Origin: CAZVCJ01 sp964625745
GTDB lineage: Bacteria; Chloroflexota; Anaerolineae; VGOG01
Direction: 5' to 3'
NCBI GenBank assembly: GCA_964625745.1
Contig: CAZVCJ010000013.1
Span: 1 to 41,513, forward strand
DNA: 41,513 bases
The notes beneath the pieces were generated by a model that saw nothing but the letters and a program-made list of their open reading frames with translations, did no database searches and was not told the DNA's origin. The position numbers and the translations under genes are program-made. Shown in pieces: positions 1 through 9,200 of this stretch (positions are counted from its first letter, which is position 1; each line of letters starts with the position of its first letter).

Positions 1-2
1 AT

Positions 3-611
3 GATGAACCCACCCTGCGAGAGATAGAAGTGCCACCAAGATTTGTCGAGGACCTGCTTTCGCGGGACGACTTGACTTCCAAGTACATCGAAGCTGAAGT
101 GGAACAGTTGATCAACGTCTGTCGCGAGAAACAGAGCAGCTCCTTCATTGACAGCAGGGAAGATGTGCTTCAGCCAGGGAATTCTGCGACACGAGCTTTC
201 ACTCTCAGGGTTTCAAATCTCAGATTCTGGCTTACGCCTTCGGTTCATGATCTTCAGATAGATATTCGCTATTCAGTAGGCGGAAAGTCGAACACAGAGT
301 GTAGACCGTTTAGGTTTGTACTACATGCTTCAAGCGTACTAACCTTCCTTTCCGTTGTGATTGGAAGCCTGCTAGCGACCCTCGTCCGGCAACCTTTGTC
401 CGATCTATGGAGTCCAAGTACATTTGGCGCATTTGCTACTTCTACTATCCTCAGCATTGTGGCTGCAATTGCCGTTTCGAAACAAAAAGGCCCCAATGCG
501 ATCATCTCCATTGGAGACTTTGGAGGTGGTCTTCTACTTGGTTTCCTGATAGGCTACACAGGCACGTCGATCTTTGATCAGATACTCAAGAGTAGTACCA
601 CCCTGCCCTAG
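3..611 (+). CDS. C-terminal part of an unidentified membrane protein (5' end outside window)
   Basis: The frame is open from base 3, so the gene probably begins upstream of the window. A GTG at 30 is the first start-like codon inside, with only a weak purine-rich stretch before it. The visible 200 or so residues have a soluble N-terminal part rich in acidic and Ser/Arg residues. Three hydrophobic segments follow, roughly VLTFLSVVIGSLLATLV, FGAFATSTILSIVAAIAV and GGGLLLGFLIGYTG, and the protein ends SSTTLP. The pattern suggests a cytoplasmic or extracellular domain tethered by a small C-terminal membrane bundle. I do not recognise the family. It is followed by a 304-base stretch with a MITE-like element and then another + strand membrane protein, so co-transcription is possible but not shown. 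Confidence 0.55.
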   Translation, partial: DEPTLREIEVPPRFVEDLLSRDDLTSKYIEAEVEQLINVCREKQSSSFIDSREDVLQPGNSATRAFTLRVSNLRFWLTPSVHDLQIDIRYSVGGKSNTECRPFRFVLHASSVLTFLSVVIGSLLATLVRQPLSDLWSPSTFGAFATSTILSIVAAIAVSKQKGPNAIISIGDFGGGLLLGFLIGYTGTSIFDQILKSSTTLP

Positions 612-678
612 CGATCGTTTCAGGTCATGATAAAGCCTCCTCGGCGTTTCTAAGTGCCCGCTTGGTCTTGACGATTTT

Positions 679-822
679 GTTGAAAAATGCCGCACTGTGA
701 GACGGATCACCACCGCGGAGCGCCGGAGTCCCGAACTTGTTCGGGGTGCCCTCACAACGGCGTCAGCTTGCAGATGAGAAGGCCCCAAGTTGGGGAGTCC
801 CACCGGAGATGCATTTTTCAAC
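679..822. mobile_element. MITE-like element with 12-bp terminal inverted repeats
   Basis: GTTGAAAAATGC (679-690) and its exact reverse complement GCATTTTTCAAC (811-822) bound a 144-bp non-coding segment in the 304-base gap between two + strand genes. Inside are further inverted repeats: CCCGAAC-tt-GTTCGGG at 730-745 and CCCCAA-g-TTGGGG at 783-795. The ends resemble terminal repeats of some insertion sequences (a GTTGAAAAA core), and no transposase is encoded, so a non-autonomous element or IS remnant is the best reading. No clear target-site duplication was found. Nothing else is visible in 612-915 apart from the ribosome binding site of the next gene. Confidence 0.45.
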
Positions 823-915
823 AGAGTCCTTGACAATAAGCCCAATGCGGAGCATAGATGGAAATCAAGCTGTTTCAGGCTGAGTGTAGAATGCGGGTTC
901 TGGAGGAAAATCGGC

Positions 916-1941
916 GTGAAAGTCTACACCCTCACCCCAGGCTCCGAGGTTATTGGCCGTGGATGTGCTTTCTGCGGTGACACATTGCGAACAGGTGACC
1001 GGATCGTCCAATGCCCAGTTTGCCTGACGTTTCATCACACCGAATGCTGGCACTTTGGCGGCAACAAATGTGCACGTCTGGGCTGCACCGGCCATGGGGA
1101 GATCGCTGGCGCTAAGGCAGTTCCCTTAATACAATCTTCGGTAACGACTGCTTCGCAGGTTATCCGCATTCGGCCCGGCGACATTGAACGCACAGTGCGT
1201 GCAGCCCCGCGTCGCGTAGCGGGGGCCAGCGCTGCTGCCTCCGGCATCTGGGGGAACGCTCTGGGGAGTATGGTCCTCTCTGCAGTGCTGAGTCTTCTCC
1301 TCGGTCTGATATATCGCTTTGCGGGAGCGGGGCTCAATTGGGCAATGGGAGCACAGAGACTACAAGCTACCTTCTTACTAGGTGACCTATGTAACATTGG
1401 GCAGTCTGAGCTCAAATGGTGGGCTCTTGGGGGGGCAATCTATGGTCTATTTCATCATAGGTTTCTGACTGGCAAGACCCGTGGAACTTATCAATTTGCT
1501 CGACTTGTCATTTCGCTTCTCTATCTAGGTTCACTTAGCTACCAAGTAGGATACCTCATGTTCACTCCAGGATATCGTTGGCCTACACTTCTATGGGAAT
1601 TGCCTAGTAAGGTGTTGTGGCTAGCCCCATTTGTGGCTTGGGGGGCCGTGATAATAATCATGTTGATGACCATTGTCAACTATACATCAAGACTGACAGT
1701 ATTCGAAGAAGCTGCTGGAGTAGTGGCCCTCCTCATCATTATGACGCTAAGAGCCTACTTGCGCACCCTGGACGCTGCATTGACGTGGGGAGGTGGTGGC
1801 TGGATTCTAGGCACTGTGGTAGATTTCATATGGCGAGGTCATGATTACAGCGCAAGCTGGTCTCAGGGTGGTCTCGCCATTGGTGGGAGTATTGGCTTTA
1901 TCGTTGGGCTGTTGGCTGTGTTTCAGCAAATGGAATCTTAG
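916..1941 (+). CDS. Membrane protein with N-terminal RING-like zinc finger
   Basis: The ORF is open from 790, but the best start is GTG 916, preceded by GGAGG at 902-906. This gives 341 residues. Residues 17-57 hold a cross-brace-like set of metal ligands: Cys17, Cys20, Cys33, Cys36, His40/His41, Cys44, Cys52 and Cys57. The spacing is like bacterial RING/PHD-type zinc fingers (Prok-RING class). A linker to about residue 110 is followed by six or seven hydrophobic segments filling the rest of the protein, with Gly-rich turns near the C-terminus. The arrangement is a cytoplasmic zinc finger fused to a polytopic membrane domain. Function is unknown; such fingers mediate protein binding and need not imply ubiquitin-type ligation. 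The neighbours give no pathway clue. Confidence 0.7.
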   Translation: MKVYTLTPGSEVIGRGCAFCGDTLRTGDRIVQCPVCLTFHHTECWHFGGNKCARLGCTGHGEIAGAKAVPLIQSSVTTASQVIRIRPGDIERTVRAAPRRVAGASAAASGIWGNALGSMVLSAVLSLLLGLIYRFAGAGLNWAMGAQRLQATFLLGDLCNIGQSELKWWALGGAIYGLFHHRFLTGKTRGTYQFARLVISLLYLGSLSYQVGYLMFTPGYRWPTLLWELPSKVLWLAPFVAWGAVIIIMLMTIVNYTSRLTVFEEAAGVVALLIIMTLRAYLRTLDAALTWGGGGWILGTVVDFIWRGHDYSASWSQGGLAIGGSIGFIVGLLAVFQQMES

Positions 1942-2032
1942 GTGAAGCACCAAGCGGTTCATGGGCCACCTCGTTTCAGATTTACTCGGTGGCACCATCA
2001 AGTTGGGAAAGTGTGCAAGACCTACTTCGGCT

Positions 2033-2263
2033 CTAACAGCCCTTTCGGGCGAAGGCGGTGAAGAGGTCACCCAGGTTGATGGGAACGGCCTTCTCCTTCA
2101 AGCTGAGGGCTGTGACCAACTTGCCCATCCCCCCGGCGATGGGGGAGTTGTAGGGCTCACCCCCCCAAGTCTCCCAGCCTCTCTCTTGAGCGATCTCCAG
2201 GAATACCTCGATTATCCTTTGCTCAACTAACCTCGCCGAAAGACCCGTTTGCAACCTAAGCAC
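2033..2263 (-). CDS. Small hypothetical protein overlapping the end of the glycosyltransferase gene
   Basis: A 76-residue ORF starts at GTG 2263 and overlaps the last 37 bases of the glycosyltransferase gene in another frame. The third codon positions of its second half are almost all G or C (the run around INLGDLFTAFARKGC), which is the codon bias of real genes here and argues against chance. I recognise no domain. It could be a translationally coupled small gene or the decayed end of a longer one. No good ribosome binding site is visible, so the start is uncertain. Confidence 0.35.
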   Translation of the reverse strand: MLRLQTGLSARLVEQRIIEVFLEIAQERGWETWGGEPYNSPIAGGMGKLVTALSLKEKAVPINLGDLFTAFARKGC

Positions 2264-3021
2264 AACACTGTGTAGAGGGCCTTGAAGATCTCGCGCTGGG
2301 ATATCTTGGAAGCTCCGTGACGCCTGTCCTCGAAGATGATGGGCACTTCACCGATCTCCCATCCCCTTCGCTGGCACTTATAGAGCATTTCGATCAAAAA
2401 GGAATAACCATCGGAGAAAATCTCATTCAACTCGATGGACTCCAGCACCACCCGGCGATAGCAGCGGAAGCCAGCGGTGCAGTCATGGGCTTTGATGCCC
2501 AGCGCCAGGCGAGCAAAGGCATTAGCTCCTCTGCTCAGAATCTGCCGCCGTAACCCCCAATTAACTGTACCCCCCCCACCAACGTAGCGAGAACCGATAA
2601 CCAGTTGAGCATCCCGGCTACTGGCTACCAGGTCGGGTATGTAGCTAGGATGGTGGGAGAAATCGGCGTCCATAGTCACGACACAGTCGGCCCCCAAGGC
2701 CAGCGCCTCTTTGAAGCCCGCGATATAGGCGGTGCCCAAACCCAACTTGGCAGGGCGATGTATGACTTTGATGCCCGAATACAGCTTTGCCAGCTCATCG
2801 GCGATCTTCCCCGTACCGTCAGGTGAGTTGTCATCAACGATGATGATCTTGGTGGTATCACTCAGGGCCTGTCCTGAGGTCCCTCCTGAGGCCCGCCCTG
2901 AGCAGGGTCGAAGGGTTGTCGAAGGGCCCAGTGGAAGGGCCAAAATCTCTTTTGCCAGGGCCTCGATGTTGTCGCTTTCGTTATAGGTAGGGATGATGAC
3001 GGCTATCGTTATAGTCTTCAT
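2227..3021 (-). CDS. Family 2 glycosyltransferase, polyprenyl-phosphate mannose synthase-like (DPM1 type)
   Basis: The protein has 264 residues from ATG 3021, with a purine-rich AGGACGAGG just upstream; the frame is open further back but that part is not protein-like. It is a GT-A fold enzyme: VIIPTYNES at residues 8-16, IIVDDNSPDGTG at 60-71, the metal/nucleotide DAD motif at 118-120 and a GSRY block at 143-146. The order and spacing match dolichyl/polyprenyl-phosphate beta-mannosyltransferases, which load mannose onto a membrane polyprenyl phosphate for use outside the membrane. It has no C-terminal membrane domain, like the short DPM1 form. About 23 residues (32-55) between the first helix and the IIVDD strand look like an in-frame repeat insertion, encoded by 2857-2928. 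A promoter lies at 3061-3090. The donor sugar is inferred from family only. Confidence 0.85.
   Translation of the reverse strand: MKTITIAVIIPTYNESDNIEALAKEILALPLGPSTTLRPCSGRASGGTSGQALSDTTKIIIVDDNSPDGTGKIADELAKLYSGIKVIHRPAKLGLGTAYIAGFKEALALGADCVVTMDADFSHHPSYIPDLVASSRDAQLVIGSRYVGGGGTVNWGLRRQILSRGANAFARLALGIKAHDCTAGFRCYRRVVLESIELNEIFSDGYSFLIEMLYKCQRRGWEIGEVPIIFEDRRHGASKISQREIFKALYTVLCLGCKRVFRRG
2857..2928. repeat. In-frame insertion built of CCTGAG / CCCTTCGACC palindromic repeat units
   Basis: This stretch inside the glycosyltransferase gene contains CTCAGG...CCTGAG pairs and CCTGAGCAGGGTCGAAGGG (2897-2915), followed by a second TCGAAGGG. It encodes about 23 residues absent from the expected loop between the first helix and the second strand of the GT-A fold. 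A degenerate relative of the same unit lies at 29386-29408 inside another glycosyltransferase gene. Short palindromes of this kind are dispersed in many environmental bacterial genomes. Confidence 0.6.
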
Positions 3022-3060
3022 ACCTCGTCCTTTCCATGGGATTGGGGAGAAGTCACCTCT

Positions 3061-3090
3061 ATTATACCACAATCTCACCCACTCTAACAA
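3061..3090 (-). promoter_or_regulatory. Promoter for the DPM1-like glycosyltransferase
   Basis: Read on -, the -35 box is TTGTTA (3090-3085), the spacer is 18 bases, and the -10 box TATAAT (3066-3061) is preceded by TGG, an extended -10. Transcription would begin near 3054, giving a leader of about 33 bases. The -35 box lies within the stem of the upstream gene's terminator. Confidence 0.6.
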
Positions 3091-3136
3091 AAAGCCACCG
3101 GTGAATTCCCCTGGTGGCTTTTTGTTAGAGTGGGTG
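3076..3136 (-). terminator. Strong bidirectional intrinsic terminator
   Basis: Perfect 24-bp arms at 3076-3099 and 3113-3136 surround a 13-base loop. The core is GCCACC...GGTGGC flanked by A5 and T5, so it would terminate in either direction. It follows the stop codon of the giant Ig-repeat gene by about 70 bases and separates it from the glycosyltransferase. Confidence 0.85.
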
Positions 3137-3205
3137 ATGAGACCGGCTTGAGTGGTCTCATCACTTTCTATGGCTATGGTAACGCATGTTTCTTGCAGCA
3201 GAGAA

Positions 3206-6200
3206 TCAGTAAGCCTTGAAGATTGTAGGTAGATAGAGCTTGAACGCGGGCACGTAGAAGGATACATAGATCGTATCCGGTATACCCCCACAGATAGCTG
3301 TCACAGCGGCCAGACCAGTGGTCTCACTGGAGGTCAGAGTGGTCTCAGCCACACCATTGAATGTGGTATCGAAGAGAGGCCATACTGTTCCCAGGCTGGT
3401 GTGGAAGGAACAACCGATGCCATCAGCCACCATGTTGCCATATTGATCGGTCACGGTAGCCCGAACCGCTGACGTAGATGCCCCATTGGCGGGGATAGCC
3501 ATCGGATCTGCCGTCACCGTCACGGCGTGGAGCGGATCCGGGCTGAAGACAACTCCGGCCGTGTGGTAGTGCGAATCCGCCGTGGCGGTGATGACCGCTG
3601 TACCCGCAACAGTTCCTGAAGTCAGAACGACCTCAGCCACGCCGCCGACGGTGGACTCCGTGTCACTGTCCAAGATTCCCAAACTCGTGACGAAAGTTAC
3701 CTCCGTCCCATCGGCCACGTAATTGCCGCCGATGTCCTTTACCGTGGCCTGGATGTTTGAGGTGTGCCCATTAAGGGCGATGTTCGTTGGGTTTGCCACC
3801 ACGTTGATGTAGAATGGGGAGCCGCGGGTGAAGTTCACCTCAACTGACCCCTCTTCTGAGTCAGAAATGGCGGTGACAGTAGCCGTGCCCATGATTATTC
3901 CGGAGGTCAGTGTGGTCACAGCCGTCCCATCGTCCGTAGAACTGGAGGAAGGCAACACGCTTCCCAGAGTGGTGAAGAAGTCTACGTTGGTTCCATTAGT
4001 CACATTGTTGCCGTACTGATCTTTCACCGTAGCCGTGATGCGCGAAGTGGCTCCGCCAATAGGAATGTCAGTTGGATCGGCCGTAACTTGTACGTCGAAG
4101 GGTGGCCCGGAAGCGACTTTCACAGTTGCCGTGTCGGACTTGGAGTTAGATGTAGCTGTAACGTGGGCCACACCAGGCGTCGTACCCGAAGTCAGGGTCG
4201 CGACGGCTACTCCATCAGTTGTGTATTTGGTGACCGTGTCGCTGCCGATGCTGGCGAAGTCAGTGGTGAAAACCACGGGCGTGTCGTCAGCCACCAGGTA
4301 GCCGCCGATGTCCGTCGCCGTGGCTGTGATCGTGGCTGTGTCGCCCCCCACTTCGATAGTTGGCGGCCACGATTCCACAGTGACGGTTTCCGGTGCCCCG
4401 ACAGTGAAGATCACCTGGGTTTGCCCTACGGCTGAACCCGAAGTGGCGGTTACGTTTGCCGTGCCGATGATTAATTCGGAGGTCAAGGTAGCATTGGCTA
4501 CCCCGTTAACGGTGGTTTTGACCACGCTGTTTGAACCAATGCTACCTAAGTCCGTAGTAAGGGTCACCGCTGTCCCATTGGCCACCAGATTGTCATATTG
4601 GTCCCTGACCGTGGCTGCGACATCCGAGGTGAACCCACCGATGGGAATGCTCGTCGGATCAGCCACTAACGTTATGGTGTAAGGTACATCGGGGGTAAAA
4701 GTGACCACCGTCGTAGCGACCTCGGAACCTGCCGTCGCCGTTATCATTGCCGTGCCTGCGGTCTCACCTGAGGTCAAGGTGGCTGTGGCCACTCCGCTGA
4801 CTGTGAGCTGCGTGACCGTCACACTGCCCAGGCTCCCCAGACTGGTCTCGAAGAGCACCGACGTCCCATCGGCTACATTGTTGCTGAACTGATCCACTGC
4901 CGTGACCGTCAAGGCCGAGGTGAAACCGCCGACCAAGATGCTCGTCGGATTAGCTTCCAACGTCACCGTATAAGGTGGGCCGGCTTCGAAGGCCACGTCC
5001 ACAGTGTCGGATACAGTGTCGGCGGTGGCGATGACGGTCGCAGTGCCCGGCTCCTGAGAGGTCAACGCAGCTACAGCTACCCCACCGGCCGTGGTCTTAG
5101 TAACTGTAAGACTGCCCAAGCTCCCCAGATTGGTCTCGAACAGCACCGACGTCTCATCGGCCACGTTGTTGTCGTACTGATCCTTCACTGTGGCTGTGAG
5201 CGTCGAGGTCTCCCCAACGGTCAAGTTGGCTGGATCAGCCACTAACGTTACGGTGCAAGGTACATCGGGGGTAAAAGTGACCACCGTCGTAGCGACCTCG
5301 GAACCTGCCGTCGCCGTTATCATTGCCGTGCCTGCGGTCTCACCTGAGGTCAAGGTGGCTGTGGCCACTCCACTGACTGTGAGCTGCGTGACCGTCACAC
5401 TGCCCACACTCCCCAGACTGGTCTCGAACAGCACCGACGTCCCATCGGCCACGTTGTTGTCGTACTGATCCACCGCCGTGACCGTCAAGACCGACGTGAA
5501 ACCACCAACCAGGATGCTCGCCGGGTCAGCTTCCAACGTCACCGTATAAGGTGCGCCAGCTTCGAAAGTCACACCTGCCGTGTCGGATACAGTGCCAGCC
5601 GTGGCGACGACGGTCGCAGTGCCCGGCTCCTGAGAGGTCAACGCAGCTACAGCTACCCCACCCGCCGTGGTCTTGGTAACTGTAAGACTGCCCAAGCTCC
5701 CCAGATTGGTCTCGAACAGCACCGACGTCTCATCGGCCACGTTGTTGTCGTACTGATCCTTCACTGTGGCTGTGAGCGTCGAGGTCTCCCCAACGGTCAA
5801 GTTGGCTGGATCAGCCACTAACGTTACGGTGCAAGGTACATCGGGGGTAAAAGTGACCACCGTCGTAGCGACCTCGGAACCTGCCGTCGCCGTTATCATT
5901 GCCGTGCCTGCGGTCTCACCTGAGGTCAAGGTGGCTGTGGCCACTCCGCTGACTGTGAGCTGCGTGACCGTCACACTGCCCAGGCTCCCCAGACTGGTCT
6001 CGAAGAGCACCGACGTCCCATCGGCTACATTGTTGCTGAACTGATCCACCGCCGTGACCGTCAAGGCCGAGGTGAAACCGCCGACCAAGATGCTCATCGG
6101 ATTAGCTTCCAACGTCACTGTATAAGGTGAGCCGGCTTCGAAGGCCACGTCCACGGTGTCGGATACAGTGTCGGCGGTGGCGATGATGGTCGCGGTACCC

Positions 6201-9200
6201 GGAACCTGGGAAGTCAACGTGGCCGTGGCTATCCCATCGGCAGTGGTCTCGGTGGTCTCGGTGAGGGTACCGCTGCCCAGAGTGCCGTGGTTCGTGGTGA
6301 AGGTCACCACTGTCGGCCCCACAAGGTTAGTGTACTGATCCATCACCGTGGCCGTGAGCGATGATGTCTCCCCCACTGTTAGAGTCATCGGTTGGGCTGC
6401 CAGGGTCAGCGTGTAGGGTGAGTCAGGCTTGAATTCGACTGTGGTTGTACCAACCCGGGAACCTACCGCGGCTGTGATGAAAGCCGTGCCCGCGGTATTC
6501 GGCGAGGTCAGAACAGCCGTGGCCACTCCACTAGTGGTGGTCTTGGTGATGGTCTCGCTGCCGAGGCTACCTGAGCTGGTAGTGAAGGTCACCACCGTGT
6601 TATTGGCCACAGGGTTAGTGTACTGATCAGTCACCGTGACCGTCAGGGTTGAGGTGTAGCCGCCAACAAATATGCTCGTCGGATTAGCTTCCAACGTCAC
6701 CGTATAGGGTGGGCCGCCTTCGAAGGTCACAGTAACCATGTCAGTTACCGTATCAGCCCCGGAACCGACTGTAGCCGTGATGGTGGCCGTCCCTGCAGTT
6801 CCCGACGAGGTCAGAACAGCCGTAGCTACCCCATCAGTGGTGGTCCTGGTGGTGGTATCGCTGCCGACACTACCCAGGCTCGTGGTGAAGGTTACCTCTG
6901 TCCCATCGAGTACAGGGTATCCAAACTGATCGCTAACTGTAGCAGTAAGGTTGGATGTGTATCCACCCACCTGGATACTGGTGGGATTTGCTACCAGTTG
7001 CATATCCCAAGCAACACCTACCATGTCCACGTAAGTGGTTGCTGTCAGAGAGCCTAGCGTCACTGTGATGTTCGTAGTACCCGGTATGCATCCCGATGTC
7101 AACGTCGCCACAGCTACACCGTTGCAGTTCGTGGCCCTGGTGATACTGAGCGTCGCAGCAGGGGGAGCGAAGGTGCCGGAATCCGCTTCAAACGTCACTA
7201 TACTGTTGCACACGGGGTTCTCACAGGAGTCCTTCACCGTAGCTGTGATGGTGGTGCTGTCTAACCCATCAGCTAGAATGGTGTCTGGCTCGCGGGTGAC
7301 GGCTAATGAGGCAGGAGAACCTGCCATGACCGTGAGGCTTAAGGCGTCTTTAACATCAGGGGAGCCCTGGCAATACCCCTTGAGAGTTCCTGTTCCCGCC
7401 CCGTAGCCATGGAACTCTGCGCTGCCGACACCATCGGCGACCGAGACGCAACTGCCAGGCGACCAAGAGTCCACTAGATCATCCGGCTGGCAATACAAGC
7501 ACACCGTCACCGGCCGCGGGGACACCTCACCTATCACGTTGCTGTACTGATCGGTCACCGTGAAGTGGAGAGTGCTGGTGACACAGCACGTAATAGATAC
7601 GTTCTCCGGCGCGATGGTCAAGGTGTACGGATTGCCGGCCGTAATGGTGATGGGTGCTGTATTGGTGATCGTACTCCCTATAGCCGCCGCCTCAATCGTC
7701 GCCACCCCCGCCTCGCTCCCAGAAGTTGCGATGGCCGTGGCCATGCCGCCCGAGGTGGTCGTGCCAGAGCGGAAGGCGTCTACGTATACACGCGTGTCCG
7801 TACCCCCAGTTACAGTATACCCGGCTACCGTCACGGTGATCGTGTGCGGCCCATCGCTCAGAGTATTCGTGATAACCTTCTCTACTTGATATTGTGGCGA
7901 GAGGGAATACATATCAATAGTCATGACCACTGTGCTGCCCACGGTCACGGTAGCAACACCGCTGTCGGAAGCTTTACAGAACATCAAAGAGACAGCCGTG
8001 CCAGTGAAAGTCCAACTGGCGGCAGCGTTCGCGGTATTAGTGTATATCGCTTGCCCGCCATGGTGACTCGCGGTGGTACTGATGGCCCACCCATCCGTTA
8101 TCACCTCGGTTGGGTCTTCCCCCTCCACGAACTCGTACGGCAACGAGGCTATAGCCGGGGTGATGGTGAAGCCTACCATGACGCCATTGGGCGTAGGATC
8201 ACCAAACCCATCCTTCACATCGGCAGTGAGGGTGGAGGTATTTCCGCCAACCACTATCTCTTTGGGAGCGGCTGCTACCGTCAGGGTGTGGACGTGCCGC
8301 CCAAAGACGACGGTGGTCGTGCCGGTCACCCCGGAGCAGCCAGTAGGTGTAACTACAATGGTGGCTGTCTGGGTCGGCCCAGAAATCTGCTGCGAGGTAA
8401 GGGTTGTTGTGACCCAGCCATTGACTGTGGTTTGAGTAATCGGACTCACGCTGCCCAAGTTGGTGGTGAAATTCACCACCATGCCATCCTCTACTGGATT
8501 CTCACATCTATCCGTCACTCTGGCGGTGGTGGTTGAGGTATAGGGGAAGTCGGTGAGGAGACCCGTATTCTCATCAGTTACGTAGATCTGTGGCGGACTG
8601 GCATTGACCGTGAGGGCATGGCAAGAACTCGCCGTGACGGTAAGGTTCGACGTGTCAGTAGCATCGGAAAATTCGCGGACTGTGCCCGTGATAGTCCCAG
8701 TCCCCGAGGTCCAGCCATGGACTTCCAAACTTCCAACACCTTCGGTTACAACAACAGCAGCGTTGGTAGGCGTAAAAACAACGTATGGCGTGCTGGTGAA
8801 GTCCACTGTCAGTGTCGTAGGCACCACAGCCCCCACGACGTTGCAGTACTGATCTGTCACCGTGAACTGGAGGGTGCTGGTATTACAGCAGGTGATGAGG
8901 AGATCAGTAGGCGTGATGGTCAAGGTGTACGGATCGCCAGCCGTGAGGGTGATGGGCACTGTATCTGTAACCACGCTGTCGGTTTCACAGCACTGTCTCC
9001 CTACACCCGTGGCCTCAACCCATACCACTCCGGCCTGCGTCCCTGCGATCAGTTCAGCCGTGGCCGTACCGCCCGAAGTACACGTGCCAGAGCGGAAGGC
9101 ATCCACATAGACGCACTTGTCTGTGCCCCCAGTCACAGTATACCCACCGACCGTCACCGTTATGACGTGTGGCCCGAAGCTTAAGGTATCCGTGATAACG

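Noticed and set aside
1965..1994. GCCACC...GGTGGC hairpin after the RING-like gene as terminator
   Set aside because: Only a 6-bp stem with a 17-base loop and no T-tract; it could be chance.
3022..3291. N-terminal extension of the DPM1-like glycosyltransferase to 3291
   Set aside because: The extra 90 residues cross the terminator and promoter and show no family similarity; ATG 3021 has a good ribosome binding site.
4656..6200. CRISPR-like array
   Set aside because: The repeats are long, contiguous, in frame and lack spacers; they are tandem Ig-domain codons.
7565..8536. 323-residue + strand ORF opposite the giant Ig gene, with others like it across 3.8-10.5 kb
   Set aside because: They mirror the Thr/Val-rich repeat codons of the - strand gene, lack ribosome binding sites and show repetitive low-complexity translations.
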